From an uncultured Tenacibaculum sp. (GTDB lineage: Bacteria; Bacteroidota; Bacteroidia; Flavobacteriales; Flavobacteriaceae), in contig NZ_CANMAX010000001.1 of assembly GCF_947495995.1 (NCBI RefSeq), forward strand, positions 124,001-188,000: DNA of 64,000 nt, in the 5' to 3' direction. The translations under genes were made by a program, and so were the position numbers. The notes under the pieces were generated by a model that did not search any database, was not told the DNA's origin, and was given only the letters and a program-made list of their open reading frames with translations. Shown piece by piece: positions 16,545 to 25,753 of this stretch (within the stretch, counting starts at the first letter, position 1; each line of letters begins with the position of its first letter).

Positions 16545-17577
16545 ACCTTTTGATATCAACATCACTGTCTAAAGTTTCTCCTTTTTCTAAATGATTAAAA
16601 AGATTTTTGGCAACTGTTGGAGCAATCATTACTCCTCGAGTTCCTAAACCGTTTAAAACAGCCAAGTTTGAATGTTTTTCATGAACTCCAACTAAAGGTC
16701 TACGATCTTTTACAGTAGGGCGAATTCCTGCGGTTTGATTAATAATTCTATACGGAACTGTAATTGTTTTAGAAAGTTTATCAACCAACTCTTGTTTACC
16801 TTCTTCTGTAGGATCTAAAGTTTTATCGGTCCAGTTAAATGTGGCTCCAACTTTATAAATATCTTCTCCTAATGGTAATACAAACACAGATGATTTCAAC
16901 AAGAAATCTATATTCAATTCTGGAGCGTGAATAGTTATAATTTCTCCTTTAGTTCCATTTAAAGGTAAATGATTAAAAAATGGATTCTTTTTTAAACCAA
17001 AACCTTCACAAAAAACAACTTTAGAACTTTCTATCGTTTTATACTGAACTTTATTTTCTGTCTCAGTTAATGCATCATATTCAAAAGATTCAGTATATAA
17101 CTTACCTTCTGATTTAAGATAAGCTCTGTATTTTTCAATTAAATCTTTCGTTGCTATTCTACCGGTTCCTAATAACTCGCCAAAACCAAAATCTCCAATT
17201 ACTCCATCAATTTTTCCTCTAGAAATTTCAGGTTTCATATAGATAGAAAGCATTGGTTTATCTGAAGCTATAAACCAATTATTTTCATCTCCTACAGAAT
17301 TAAAAACCTTTTTAGTAGCGAATTTAGTATCAAATTCTTCTCCTAATTTCTCTGAAATCCTTTGATAAAAAGGCATTGCCAATTCTAACTGTTGATGTCC
17401 GTTCCAAACAGGAGTAAATCGTTTTAAAATTACAGGATTGTATGTACCGCTCGCTACACTCGATGAATTTTGCGAATTATTTTCGAATACAACAAAAGTT
17501 TTATTGTGTTCTATTAACTCTTCACAAAAAGCTAAACCCGCTAAACCTAAACCAACAACTATATAATCGACTTTCAT
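16537..17577 (-). CDS. DAO-type FAD-dependent oxidoreductase
   Basis: 346 residues. The N-terminal Rossmann motif is VDYIVVGLGLAGLAFCEELI (GxGxxG), with an acidic end to strand two (VVFENN). The C-terminal FAD segment is INQTAGIRPTVKDRRPLVG followed by NGLGTRGVMIAPTVAKNLF, the usual DadA/glycine-oxidase-like region. It probably oxidises an amine or amino acid, or repairs modified nucleotides as MnmC2 does; there is no methyltransferase partner here. No signal peptide, so cytosolic. The stop overlaps the DUF983 gene by 8 bases (convergent). Confidence 0.85.
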   Translation of the reverse strand: MKVDYIVVGLGLAGLAFCEELIEHNKTFVVFENNSQNSSSVASGTYNPVILKRFTPVWNGHQQLELAMPFYQRISEKLGEEFDTKFATKKVFNSVGDENNWFIASDKPMLSIYMKPEISRGKIDGVIGDFGFGELLGTGRIATKDLIEKYRAYLKSEGKLYTESFEYDALTETENKVQYKTIESSKVVFCEGFGLKKNPFFNHLPLNGTKGEIITIHAPELNIDFLLKSSVFVLPLGEDIYKVGATFNWTDKTLDPTEEGKQELVDKLSKTITVPYRIINQTAGIRPTVKDRRPLVGVHEKHSNLAVLNGLGTRGVMIAPTVAKNLFNHLEKGETLDSDVDIKRFN

Positions 17578-17606
17578 ATTTCAAAAGTATAAAGATTGAT
17601 TTTTAC

Positions 17607-17637
17607 TTGAGTATAAAAATTAAAATTCTTTATTTTG
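17607..17637 (+). promoter_or_regulatory. Putative promoter of the 675-residue Hsp70-neighbour gene
   Basis: TTG (17607-17609), a 20-base spacer, then TTATTTTG (17630-17637), one mismatch from the Bacteroidota -7 box TAnnTTTG. The start codon I prefer is 31 bases downstream at 17668. Confidence 0.4.
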
Positions 17638-17667
17638 AGAGTAAATAAAAAAAGTTGCCCGTGTTCT

Positions 17668-19695
17668 ATGTATATTTCCCCAGTTGACATATTAGATATT
17701 TCTCCAGAAGATCTTGAAAATATAGATCAGAAGACTATTATTCGTTTGGAGAAGCGTTTGAAAATACAACGACTACAAAATCAAGATGAGTTTTATAATC
17801 TTGAGGAAATGCATATGCTTTTAGAACAATTAAAGGATCCAGAAAAGAGAAAAGTTATTCTGTTTATTGAAAAACATCCTAATTTTAAAGAGTTTATTCG
17901 TACGGGAAATGACAGCGGACCAAGTACCTTTTCTTTTGAAAATGAGTTTTTAGAAAACTTATATCAATACGCAGATTTTTTAGCTCCATATTTAGACACT
18001 TATTTTTTTCCTCTTTTAAAAGAAGATTATCAGAAGCGTAAATACGATACTATAATTCAAGCTTTAAAAAATGAAGCTGTTTTTACTAGTGATCTATTAC
18101 TTCGCTGTTTTAAATATCTAGAGCAACAAACTATTATTCTAATAGAAACGATAAAAGTAACTAAGTCGCAAACACTATATTTTAGATGTCCACAAGTTAC
18201 TTACGATACGCATGTTGAACTTTTAAATTTAATTCCGAATGGAATTTCTAGTGATTTAAAACTTGATTACGTAAATGCTCTTGTTGATTATTACAATAGA
18301 ACAAAAATCAACAATAGTGAATACAACAAAATTAAAAAGGCTTATCGTTTATTTAAAAAGATAAAAACTGGAGATTCTTTTGTAGAAGATCAATTTATAG
18401 ATTTAGCTTCGCTTGGTTATCAAGGAAACAATTATGATACTGACTCAGGTAGTAATCTTGTAGATGTTATTCGTGTTTTAGCTTTTATTGCTGCTGTAGT
18501 TCTTGCTATTGCAAGATTTGCCAATAGTAGTAGTTCTAATAGTTATAATACTTTCGATAGTAATTCTATTTACAGTATTGAGAACATAAATGAAAATGTT
18601 GCCAAAATCTATAAATCGAGTCAGCGAGAATTCATTTGGGATTTGTATCAAAAAGCTAAAGATTCTTCTTATAGAACTTCCAAGAAAATTGATTCTTTAG
18701 ATCTTAAAACTGGAGACAGAGCTTTTGATAAAACATTTGATCATTACTACGATCTTACAAATAGATTCTCTTCAAAATATACAACTCAAATTACAGACTC
18801 AGTTACAATTAAAAATACGAGTGATAAGTCTTTAATCTTATTTACAAAGTATCAAAATCATACGTTAATGAAATCTGTTTTTATTAATAGTAAAGATTCT
18901 CTAAGAATTGCTTATGAAACTTATTGCCGTTTGATTTTTTACTTAGGAAAAGATTTTAAGAAGTTTAAAACAATCACTAATAACACCAAAAAGTATTTTA
19001 CTGATGTTTCTTTAGAAGATACCGAAACCTTATTAAAAACACATGAAATTTATGGAAAAAGAGATAGTACTAGTCATGTTTTAATTACTAATGATAGTAT
19101 AAAGTTTCAAAAACTGAGTGTAAAAATTATATCTAATTCAGATTATACTTACAAGAGAAAATACAATACAAGTACGTCTACTCCATATTTTAGTAAAGAA
19201 GTTTCTTATGATGATTATAAAAGATCTTCTAATTGGAATACTTCTAAAACAGATTTCTTTAAGAAATTAAACACTGAAGTTAATACGAGTACCATGAAAA
19301 AGATAACTGATGATTTTTCCACAGGTGATAATCTGTATCCAGAACATTTTAAAAATCATTCACACGTAGATATTAGTGGATATCCTGTGTTGATTAAAAA
19401 TCAATCGAATAAACATTTAGTAGTTTTCAACCGTAATTTATCTTCTCGTAGAGATTTTACTTTTTACATTAAACCTCATGACGAGTTAAAGGTGTTTCTT
19501 TTTGATATTGGAGATTCTTTGTATTTCTATCGAGGTAAACATTTTTACAACTATCAAGATAAACCTGTTTTAAAACAAGATTTAAATGATGTTAGATTAT
19601 TTAGTAAACCTGTTATTGTTAAAGCGATAAGAGAAGAAGATCCTTATATAAAAGTTAAAGAAATAATTACCGAAATATCTGGTTTACGTTACTAA
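17668..19695 (+). CDS. Unknown protein with one central membrane segment, convergent with Hsp70
   Basis: I choose the ATG at 17668 over the in-frame TTG at 17635, giving 675 residues starting MYISPVDILDIS. Residues 1-265 are soluble, helical and acidic, a possible scaffold; the opening ISPVDILDISPEDL loosely recalls the start of a J domain but there is no HPD tripeptide, so I do not call it one. One hydrophobic segment lies at about 272-290 (VIRVLAFIAAVVLAIARFAN), followed by a Ser/Asn-rich linker and a 370-residue C-terminal domain rich in Ser, Thr and Lys that would be on the far side. I recognise no family. Its stop codon is directly adjacent to the stop of the Hsp70 gene, with no space between them. 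Function unknown; partnership with the Hsp70 is inference from position. Confidence 0.75.
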   Translation: MYISPVDILDISPEDLENIDQKTIIRLEKRLKIQRLQNQDEFYNLEEMHMLLEQLKDPEKRKVILFIEKHPNFKEFIRTGNDSGPSTFSFENEFLENLYQYADFLAPYLDTYFFPLLKEDYQKRKYDTIIQALKNEAVFTSDLLLRCFKYLEQQTIILIETIKVTKSQTLYFRCPQVTYDTHVELLNLIPNGISSDLKLDYVNALVDYYNRTKINNSEYNKIKKAYRLFKKIKTGDSFVEDQFIDLASLGYQGNNYDTDSGSNLVDVIRVLAFIAAVVLAIARFANSSSSNSYNTFDSNSIYSIENINENVAKIYKSSQREFIWDLYQKAKDSSYRTSKKIDSLDLKTGDRAFDKTFDHYYDLTNRFSSKYTTQITDSVTIKNTSDKSLILFTKYQNHTLMKSVFINSKDSLRIAYETYCRLIFYLGKDFKKFKTITNNTKKYFTDVSLEDTETLLKTHEIYGKRDSTSHVLITNDSIKFQKLSVKIISNSDYTYKRKYNTSTSTPYFSKEVSYDDYKRSSNWNTSKTDFFKKLNTEVNTSTMKKITDDFSTGDNLYPEHFKNHSHVDISGYPVLIKNQSNKHLVVFNRNLSSRRDFTFYIKPHDELKVFLFDIGDSLYFYRGKHFYNYQDKPVLKQDLNDVRLFSKPVIVKAIREEDPYIKVKEIITEISGLRY

Positions 19696-22185
19696 TTATT
19701 GTAATCCAGTTTTATTTTTATTATTCATTTCTTTCTTCGTTTCTTTCATCTCATCAGGCAATAAGTTATACAGATTGATAACAATGAACTTTAAAGCTTT
19801 ATAATCTTTATTTTCCATTGCTTTGTCTCCTTCATCAAAAAGTTTTTTCGCCTTTTTACCATTTGTGAAAATTTCAGAATTAAATTTATAATTCATGAAA
19901 GTATATACATAATTTTCATCTTTAGCATTGAAAATTACGTTTTGTAAAGACTCTAGCTCTTTTATCTTTGACTTTAAAAGGTATTTATTTCCCGAATTAA
20001 GATACTTTCTCTCATCTTTAATGATATTCTCCAACCTTTCTTTAAACTGTGGTAATTCGTCTGTTTCTATATCATATTCGATATCTTTAACAATACGTCT
20101 GTAGTTACTTATTTCTTCGTCAAGAATTACATGTCTTGTTAATAAATCATACTGATTGATTAACTCACGCTTTTTATTATCAATACTAAACTTCTTATCC
20201 GTGGTATCGTTATCAGATAATAAAGTTAGTTCGATTTGTAATTCGATTAAATTGTCTCTAATCTTTTTAAACTTTGATAACAACTCATAATTATCTCCAT
20301 GGTTCTGTAACTCTTTATCTAAGTTTTCAATAACCACATACAAATCTTTATCGATTTTCGATCGGCTTATGTAACGTTCAGTTGGAGTAAATGTATTTTT
20401 AAATTCCTGATCTGTTAACGACAAGAAAACATTCACATGAATATCTCTAGATTCAGACATTTTGATTTCTATTTCAATGTCTGTTCCTTTAATCAAATCT
20501 TCAGTTAAATCTTTACCAGAAATTTCTATAAAACCTATGGTTAAACCAGAACTTGGCAAACCATTATCGTCACCTTCTACAATATTGATTTGTAATAAAT
20601 CATCGCTTCCTTTCACTATTGTTTTAGAAGCAGTTTTATAAATTACTTTTTTAAGTGGTAAAATACTGTTCTTAGTAAAAATAGCTTCTAATCTAGTTTC
20701 ACCGTATTCTATATCGTCTATTTCTAAACAAATTGCTTGAGGAAGTAATTGTCCTTTCACATTATATTTTCCTTGTGAAATTTTGATATCTCGTGAACTA
20801 TATAATTCTGATTGATTTTTATCGAAAATCTTAAGCTCAAAACTATTAACAGTTCCTTCTAATAAATCGACATAAGCAAAAACATCTTTATCGAATGCAA
20901 TCATTCCTGTATCAAAACCACCGTCTAATCTTGTAATACGATAATAACCAGAAACCTTATTCGTATTTTTTACATTGATTAATTCCTCTTCATCATTCGA
21001 ACTCTTTTCATAGAAAACTTGAAAATTGTTTCCAGTGTTTTCTTTCTGATCTGTTTCAGCAATTATCGTTTCTGATTTCTTTATCGTTTTAGGTTTAGAC
21101 CCTGCATAAAAAGCAGCTCCTATTCCTACTGCTGCGGTTGGATCTACACTCGTATCAACTATAATTTCTGTTTGTGCTTTTACGTTCTCTCGAACATAAG
21201 GTATTAATGTTGTTCCACCAACCATAACAATTCGTTCAATATCTGAACTATTCAAATTATTATTGGTAAGTACTTGTTTTGAAAAAGATATGGTACGTTC
21301 TACCAAAGGTGCTATCAAATTATTGAATTGATTTCTCGTTATTTCAACAGTTTCATAAATATCTTCTTCAGGATAATCAATTTCAATTTCTACATTTTCA
21401 AAAATCGTTAATTCCTTTTTCGCTTCTTCTGCTTTAAACAAAAGTTCGTAATATAATTTCTGATACTTATTATCGGTTTCTTTAAATTGTTGCCATAAGT
21501 TCTTCTCGTTCAATTCTTGTTCTAAAAACGGAACTAAGATTTTTTCTACAATTAAATTATCTATGTCTAAACCTCCTAAGAAATTATCTCCCTCATTATC
21601 CAAAACATTAATTTCTCTGTCGTCAATCTCGATCAAAGCAACATCGAAAGTTCCACCACCAAAATCATAAATCAACCATTTCTTTTTCTCTTGAATATCT
21701 AATTCTCCTTGATTTGCAAAAGCCAAACTAGCTGCAATTGGCTCTTGTAAAAGATATACTTTTTTAAAACCTGCATTTTCTCCTGCTATTTTAGTTGCAT
21801 TAGATTGTATTGTATCAAATGAAGAAGGAATCGTAATTACAATTTCTTCTACTTGCTCACCTGAATGAATAAAGTTTTTTAATTCTTGTAGAACAAGTGA
21901 AGACAAACTAACAGGAGTTACATTATCGTTTAAGTTTGGAACAAAATAAGATTCTGAAGTTCCCATTTTACGCTTAAAGCACGTAAAAACATTCAACGCA
22001 TCTCTTTCTAATAACTCTCTTGCTTTATCTCCAACTATAATTTTATTCTTTCGATAAGCAACAGCAGACGATAAAGTTTGTTTTAAACCTAGAGGATTTT
22101 TAAAAACTTCTAACTTTCCATTATCATATTTAGAAATTAAACTATTTGTAGTTCCTAAATCTATTCCAAAATTTACTGTTTCCAT
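19696..22185 (-). CDS. Divergent Hsp70-family protein with non-canonical C-terminal half
   Basis: 829 residues. The nucleotide-binding domain (about 1-365) is intact: DLGTTNS (9-15), DFGGGTFDV (174-182) and the adenosine motif VMVGGTTLIP (320-329). The canonical VLLLDVTPLS linker and the normal substrate-binding sandwich are absent. In their place come an unmatched beta-rich part (about 395-600) and a long charged helical part (about 610-815). There is no EEVD-like end. A normal DnaK would be about 630 residues, so this is an Hsp70 relative with a special client or partner. It starts seven bases after the stop of the small GrpE-like gene, so the two are one unit. The ATP residues look functional. 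Confidence 0.92.
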   Translation of the reverse strand: METVNFGIDLGTTNSLISKYDNGKLEVFKNPLGLKQTLSSAVAYRKNKIIVGDKARELLERDALNVFTCFKRKMGTSESYFVPNLNDNVTPVSLSSLVLQELKNFIHSGEQVEEIVITIPSSFDTIQSNATKIAGENAGFKKVYLLQEPIAASLAFANQGELDIQEKKKWLIYDFGGGTFDVALIEIDDREINVLDNEGDNFLGGLDIDNLIVEKILVPFLEQELNEKNLWQQFKETDNKYQKLYYELLFKAEEAKKELTIFENVEIEIDYPEEDIYETVEITRNQFNNLIAPLVERTISFSKQVLTNNNLNSSDIERIVMVGGTTLIPYVRENVKAQTEIIVDTSVDPTAAVGIGAAFYAGSKPKTIKKSETIIAETDQKENTGNNFQVFYEKSSNDEEELINVKNTNKVSGYYRITRLDGGFDTGMIAFDKDVFAYVDLLEGTVNSFELKIFDKNQSELYSSRDIKISQGKYNVKGQLLPQAICLEIDDIEYGETRLEAIFTKNSILPLKKVIYKTASKTIVKGSDDLLQINIVEGDDNGLPSSGLTIGFIEISGKDLTEDLIKGTDIEIEIKMSESRDIHVNVFLSLTDQEFKNTFTPTERYISRSKIDKDLYVVIENLDKELQNHGDNYELLSKFKKIRDNLIELQIELTLLSDNDTTDKKFSIDNKKRELINQYDLLTRHVILDEEISNYRRIVKDIEYDIETDELPQFKERLENIIKDERKYLNSGNKYLLKSKIKELESLQNVIFNAKDENYVYTFMNYKFNSEIFTNGKKAKKLFDEGDKAMENKDYKALKFIVINLYNLLPDEMKETKKEMNNKNKTGLQ

Positions 22186-22192
22186 AACCTTA

Positions 22193-22486
22193 TTATTCTG
22201 CTATTACAACTCCTTTTTGCACTAAAACCATTTGTCCATTTTCTGTACTATAAACTATAGGTTTTAAAACTTTCGTTATTTTCATTTTACTATGAAAATC
22301 ATTCATTAAAGTTGCTTCTATATCTGTTCTCTCAAGAGAGTATTTTTCTCCTATTGGATTCTTTAACACATAGCCTAACGCTTCAATCTCATGATATAAC
22401 CTACGGATATTTCTATCAAAAATATCTATATCTTTTTTTTCTGATTTCTGAGCGATATCGAAGATCTGATTTAGGATTTCTTTCAT
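22193..22486 (-). CDS. Small protein upstream of Hsp70, GrpE-like
   Basis: 97 residues, no signal peptide. The C-terminal 30 residues, TKVLKPIVYSTENGQMVLVQKGVVIAE, resemble the GrpE beta domain end (a V..VL.P..Y....R.L.P..V.V pattern). The N-terminal part IFDRNIRRLYHEIEALGYVLKNPIGEKYS is helical but far too short to be the long GrpE coiled coil. The GrpE call is therefore tentative and rests on the C-terminus plus its position seven bases before an Hsp70 gene. If right, it would be a reduced nucleotide exchange factor specific to this Hsp70. Confidence 0.5.
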   Translation of the reverse strand: MKEILNQIFDIAQKSEKKDIDIFDRNIRRLYHEIEALGYVLKNPIGEKYSLERTDIEATLMNDFHSKMKITKVLKPIVYSTENGQMVLVQKGVVIAE

Positions 22487-22530
22487 AATAAAATGTGTTA
22501 GTATTGCTAGCTTTTTTTTGTAATAATACG

Positions 22531-22563
22531 AAAAAAAGCGCCCTGATGATTCAGAGCGCTTTC
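22531..22563 (-). terminator. Terminator after gldN
   Basis: AAAGCGC (22535-22541) pairs with GCGCTTT (22556-22562); inner CTGA/TCAG pairs extend the stem. On the minus strand it is followed by TTTTTTT. It closes the gliding operon before the GrpE-like gene. Confidence 0.85.
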
Positions 22564-22586
22564 TTTTTTATAAATCTTTTAAGGAA

Positions 22587-23462
22587 TTAGTAGTTCCACA
22601 TATCCATTTCGCGGTTACGTATTCCTTCTTTAATTCTATCTGCTTCTAACAATTGGAATAAAGAATTTCCACGGATGTAGTCACTAATTTGACGGTCACC
22701 ATATAAGTTTTCTTCTTTAATTACAATTGAATTAAAACGACGTGCATTTAAAAGGTTATCATAAGATATAGGATGCGCAGAATTCTTTGGGTTGAATACT
22801 TTAGAAGCATGTAAAACCTCACGAGCATCAGGGAAGAATACCCAGAATAATTCATAGATTTCATCATCTTCTATGTCATCTACTCCCATTACCTGAACAT
22901 CAGGTCCCATTGGAGCGATTGCTAGCATTCTATATTTTAATTCACCTTGTCGCTTATCAAAATACCAGATACCTTTAATTCTATATCCTTTAATATCTTG
23001 AGATTGTACATAATATGGATCAGAATAACCTCCATTTTCTTCACCACCATCAACTTCTCTTAAATTGAAAGTTTTTTCTTCAATTTCCTTCATTCCTATT
23101 TTTGATGTAAAATAAGAATCGTTGTACACCTCTTTAATTTTACCTTCTTTAATACCTTTCATTAAGGTATCGAACAACGAACGTCTATTATTAGAAGTAC
23201 TAGCTGTATCAATTGGGTAATAGTAAGGTAAGTTGATTTTTTGGTTTAAGTCTATAAACTCCCACACTACTTTAGACCATAGTACATCTCTGTCACTTAT
23301 GTAACCATAAGGTAGTGGTTTGTCATTATCAGAGTCAATTTGCTCCTGACTCTTTACTCCAATCTCCTCTACTGATTTAGCATTTAATAGATTGGCCTGT
23401 GCAAATGTTGCACTGGTTATAGACAATGCTATAATCACCAAATTAAAACGCTTCCAATTCAT
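22587..23462 (-). CDS. gldN: Gliding motility / T9SS ring protein GldN
   Basis: 291 residues from the ATG at 23462 (MNWKRFNLVIIALS), which gives a clean signal peptide ending TFAQ; the longer in-frame start at 23513 would overlap gldM and bury the signal. Landmarks of GldN/PorN are present: DRDVLWSKVVWEFIDLNQKI, YYPID and RSLFDTLMKGIKEGKI, with EDDEIYELFWVFFPDAREVL. It forms periplasmic rings with GldK that connect to the GldLM motor and the outer membrane translocon. It is the last gene of gldK-L-M-N and starts 19 bases after the gldM stop. Confidence 0.96.
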   Translation of the reverse strand: MNWKRFNLVIIALSITSATFAQANLLNAKSVEEIGVKSQEQIDSDNDKPLPYGYISDRDVLWSKVVWEFIDLNQKINLPYYYPIDTASTSNNRRSLFDTLMKGIKEGKIKEVYNDSYFTSKIGMKEIEEKTFNLREVDGGEENGGYSDPYYVQSQDIKGYRIKGIWYFDKRQGELKYRMLAIAPMGPDVQVMGVDDIEDDEIYELFWVFFPDAREVLHASKVFNPKNSAHPISYDNLLNARRFNSIVIKEENLYGDRQISDYIRGNSLFQLLEADRIKEGIRNREMDMWNY

Positions 23463-23481
23463 ACTTTCTTTGTTTAAATTA

Positions 23482-25014
23482 TTAATTTGAAACTTTGATG
23501 TTAACTCCACCAACTCTCTTTACTGGAACTCCTGATCCAGCAACAGTGGCTTTAATATCAAAAATAGCTATGATTTCACCTCTTCTAGCTTTAGCTATAG
23601 CTTGTTTAGCTCTTCCGCTCATTTTAGTACCTGTTACAGGAACAGCTGGCTGACCTGGAACTTTTACTTTAAAGCTGCTTACTTTAAGAGTTAAATCAAA
23701 TAAGAAATCTGGTAAACCTGCACCAATAGTAGTTCTTCCGATACTTCCTTTTGGCATAGAAATAGTTCCATACTGACCTCTTACCATACCTAACGCTGGA
23801 GGTATGTCTTTTATTCTAAATTTCTTGTTAGAACTTACTTTTTTTCCATCTGGTAATGTTCCAGTAACACGAATTGTTACTTCATTTCCTTTACCAGGTC
23901 TCATTACGTAGCTATCTCCTTTAGATCTTTTTAATCCTGGAGCAGATGCTACAACTTTATTAGAAGGTACACCTGGCATAGAAATCGTCATTGGATTTAC
24001 TAAACCACGATATACAGCATTCATTTTATCTGCAGAAATTACAGCTTCGTTTGGTCTTGGAATTACAGAATATCCTCCACTAATTGGAATTTCTACTAAA
24101 GAGTCATTTTCTTTGAATGTGAAAGTACCTTTAATATCTCTATCTCCAACAGCACCTGCAGGTCCGTCTAATATAACCTGACCGGCTTTAATCTTATCTT
24201 CTGGCCAATCTCTACCGTTAATTGTAACCTTTTCAGCAGTTAAATTTGGATCGTTTTTACCTAATACAATTTTACCTGATAATTTTTCACCTGGGTAATA
24301 TGCATTCTTTTCAAAAACAACCATTGCTTCGTAATTCTTTAAAGAAACTGCACTTTCTAATTCACCTTGTAATAAAGTAGATAAGGCATCAGATTCAGTT
24401 GTTTTAATATCAGCCTGAATTTGAGTGAACTTAGTTAAAGAAGCTACTAAAGGAAAACCTTCATAGTGGTAGTTTAACCAGTTTAACTGCTTGTTATCTT
24501 TATTTCTTACAGGATCTGTACTAAAACGACTAGAAACAACATTTCCCATTTCAGAATCTCCTAAAACTTCTAAAGCTGCTTTTTTGAATTCATCCATTTT
24601 AGACACAAATTCCTTACCTTCAGGAGTAATTGTTCCACTTACGAAAAATAACTCATCTAAAAATTTAGATTTATCCATTGTTTCGTAATCTTTTTTATCC
24701 TTAAGATCTGCAGTCATTCTTGTCTTTAGATCTTCTAAATAATTGTAAAACGCATCAGCCTTAGACCTTAATACATCAGTCTTTTCTTTAGCTTCACCAT
24801 ATTGTTTTGCTTGCTCTGATGCTTTTAAAGCTAAACTTTCGTAAGCTCTACTATTTGACTCAGTTGCTCTTACGTTAGCATCTGATAATTTTTCGTTCAT
24901 CAATCCAAAAGCTGATAATACCTCTTTACTCATGTTCATTGCTAACATCGCAATGAAAATAAGATACATAAGGTTAATCATCTTCTGTCTTGGAGATTGT
25001 TTTCCGCCTGCCAT
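23482..25014 (-). CDS. gldM: T9SS / gliding motor protein GldM
   Basis: 510 residues with a single N-terminal membrane helix (MINLMYLIFIAMLAMNM, about 12-28), as in GldM/PorM. The periplasmic part is a chain of four domains, rich in beta strands from about 220 on (FEKNAYYPGEKLSGKIVLGK, VISADKMNAVYRGLVNPMTI). GldM dimers form the shaft of the proton-powered motor with GldL. Length and gene order are typical. The start gives MAGGKQSPRQKMINLM, matching known homologues. Confidence 0.97.
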   Translation of the reverse strand: MAGGKQSPRQKMINLMYLIFIAMLAMNMSKEVLSAFGLMNEKLSDANVRATESNSRAYESLALKASEQAKQYGEAKEKTDVLRSKADAFYNYLEDLKTRMTADLKDKKDYETMDKSKFLDELFFVSGTITPEGKEFVSKMDEFKKAALEVLGDSEMGNVVSSRFSTDPVRNKDNKQLNWLNYHYEGFPLVASLTKFTQIQADIKTTESDALSTLLQGELESAVSLKNYEAMVVFEKNAYYPGEKLSGKIVLGKNDPNLTAEKVTINGRDWPEDKIKAGQVILDGPAGAVGDRDIKGTFTFKENDSLVEIPISGGYSVIPRPNEAVISADKMNAVYRGLVNPMTISMPGVPSNKVVASAPGLKRSKGDSYVMRPGKGNEVTIRVTGTLPDGKKVSSNKKFRIKDIPPALGMVRGQYGTISMPKGSIGRTTIGAGLPDFLFDLTLKVSSFKVKVPGQPAVPVTGTKMSGRAKQAIAKARRGEIIAIFDIKATVAGSGVPVKRVGGVNIKVSN

Positions 25015-25048
25015 AATTTAAAATTAGTTTGTTTAGTTAATTATTAAA

Positions 25049-25705
25049 TTATTTAGTGCTCATAGCAGTTAACATACCACCGTATACTCCGTTTAAAGAA
25101 GATAAGTTAGTAGCTAAAGATTGCATTTGCTCTTGTAAACGTTGGCTATTTTCAACCATTGCTGAATTTAATTCAGTTTGTCTAGAAGCATTCTCTACTT
25201 GAGTTTGGTATAAGCTATTTAAAGAAGCCATTTGTGAAGCTGCTTTAGATACTTGCTCGTTATAGTTATTTGTAGCAGAAATAGACTGAGAAGCAGCTGC
25301 TAAAGGCTCAACTGCACCTTGGAATCCTTTAATACTATCTCCTAATCTAGATACTAATTGTGCATCTAACTTAGCTTCTTGTAAAATGTTATCTAATTTT
25401 TGAGATAATAAAGATTGAGCTTCTTCTGGAGTAGCTTCTTTTTCTTTCTTTTTCTTACCAGTAGAACTTCCGTCTGCTAATTCAGGGTAAACTTTAGTCC
25501 AATCTAATTCATCTTCAACAGGTTCGAATGCAGATAATGCGAATACCACAGCCTCTACAATCATACCGATGGTAAGCATTAAACCTCCTGTTAAAGGACC
25601 AAGCTTAATGTGCTGAATCTTGAATAACGCTCCAAGAATCACAATTGCAGCTCCTAGACCATAAGCCATGTTGAATAATTTCTTAGTTGAGTTTGATTGT
25701 GCCAT
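25049..25705 (-). CDS. gldL: T9SS / gliding motor protein GldL
   Basis: 218 residues with two membrane helices near the N-terminus (about 13-32 and 38-58) and a cytosolic coiled-coil tail rich in Gln and Ser. The charged residues important for the proton motor in GldL, a Lys in helix one and a Glu in helix two (K27 and E49 in Flavobacterium johnsoniae as I recall), fall here at K29 and E51 with the same 22-residue spacing. GldL pentamers surround two GldM helices and turn proton flow into rotation. Spacing is 48 bases from gldK and 34 to gldM. Confidence 0.97.
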   Translation of the reverse strand: MAQSNSTKKLFNMAYGLGAAIVILGALFKIQHIKLGPLTGGLMLTIGMIVEAVVFALSAFEPVEDELDWTKVYPELADGSSTGKKKKEKEATPEEAQSLLSQKLDNILQEAKLDAQLVSRLGDSIKGFQGAVEPLAAASQSISATNNYNEQVSKAASQMASLNSLYQTQVENASRQTELNSAMVENSQRLQEQMQSLATNLSSLNGVYGGMLTAMSTK

Positions 25706-25753
25706 AATTCTGAAAATTTTTATTAATTAGGGATATTTATTATGTTTATTTAT

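Noticed and set aside
17635..17667. Extended start of the 675-residue protein at a TTG
   Set aside because: The added residues (with a short CPC) do not resemble the rest, overlap the likely -7 box, and the ATG at 17668 is the better start.
23463..23513. Longer gldN start at 23513
   Set aside because: It would overlap gldM and place the signal peptide 17 residues inside the protein; the ATG at 23462 gives a normal signal peptide.
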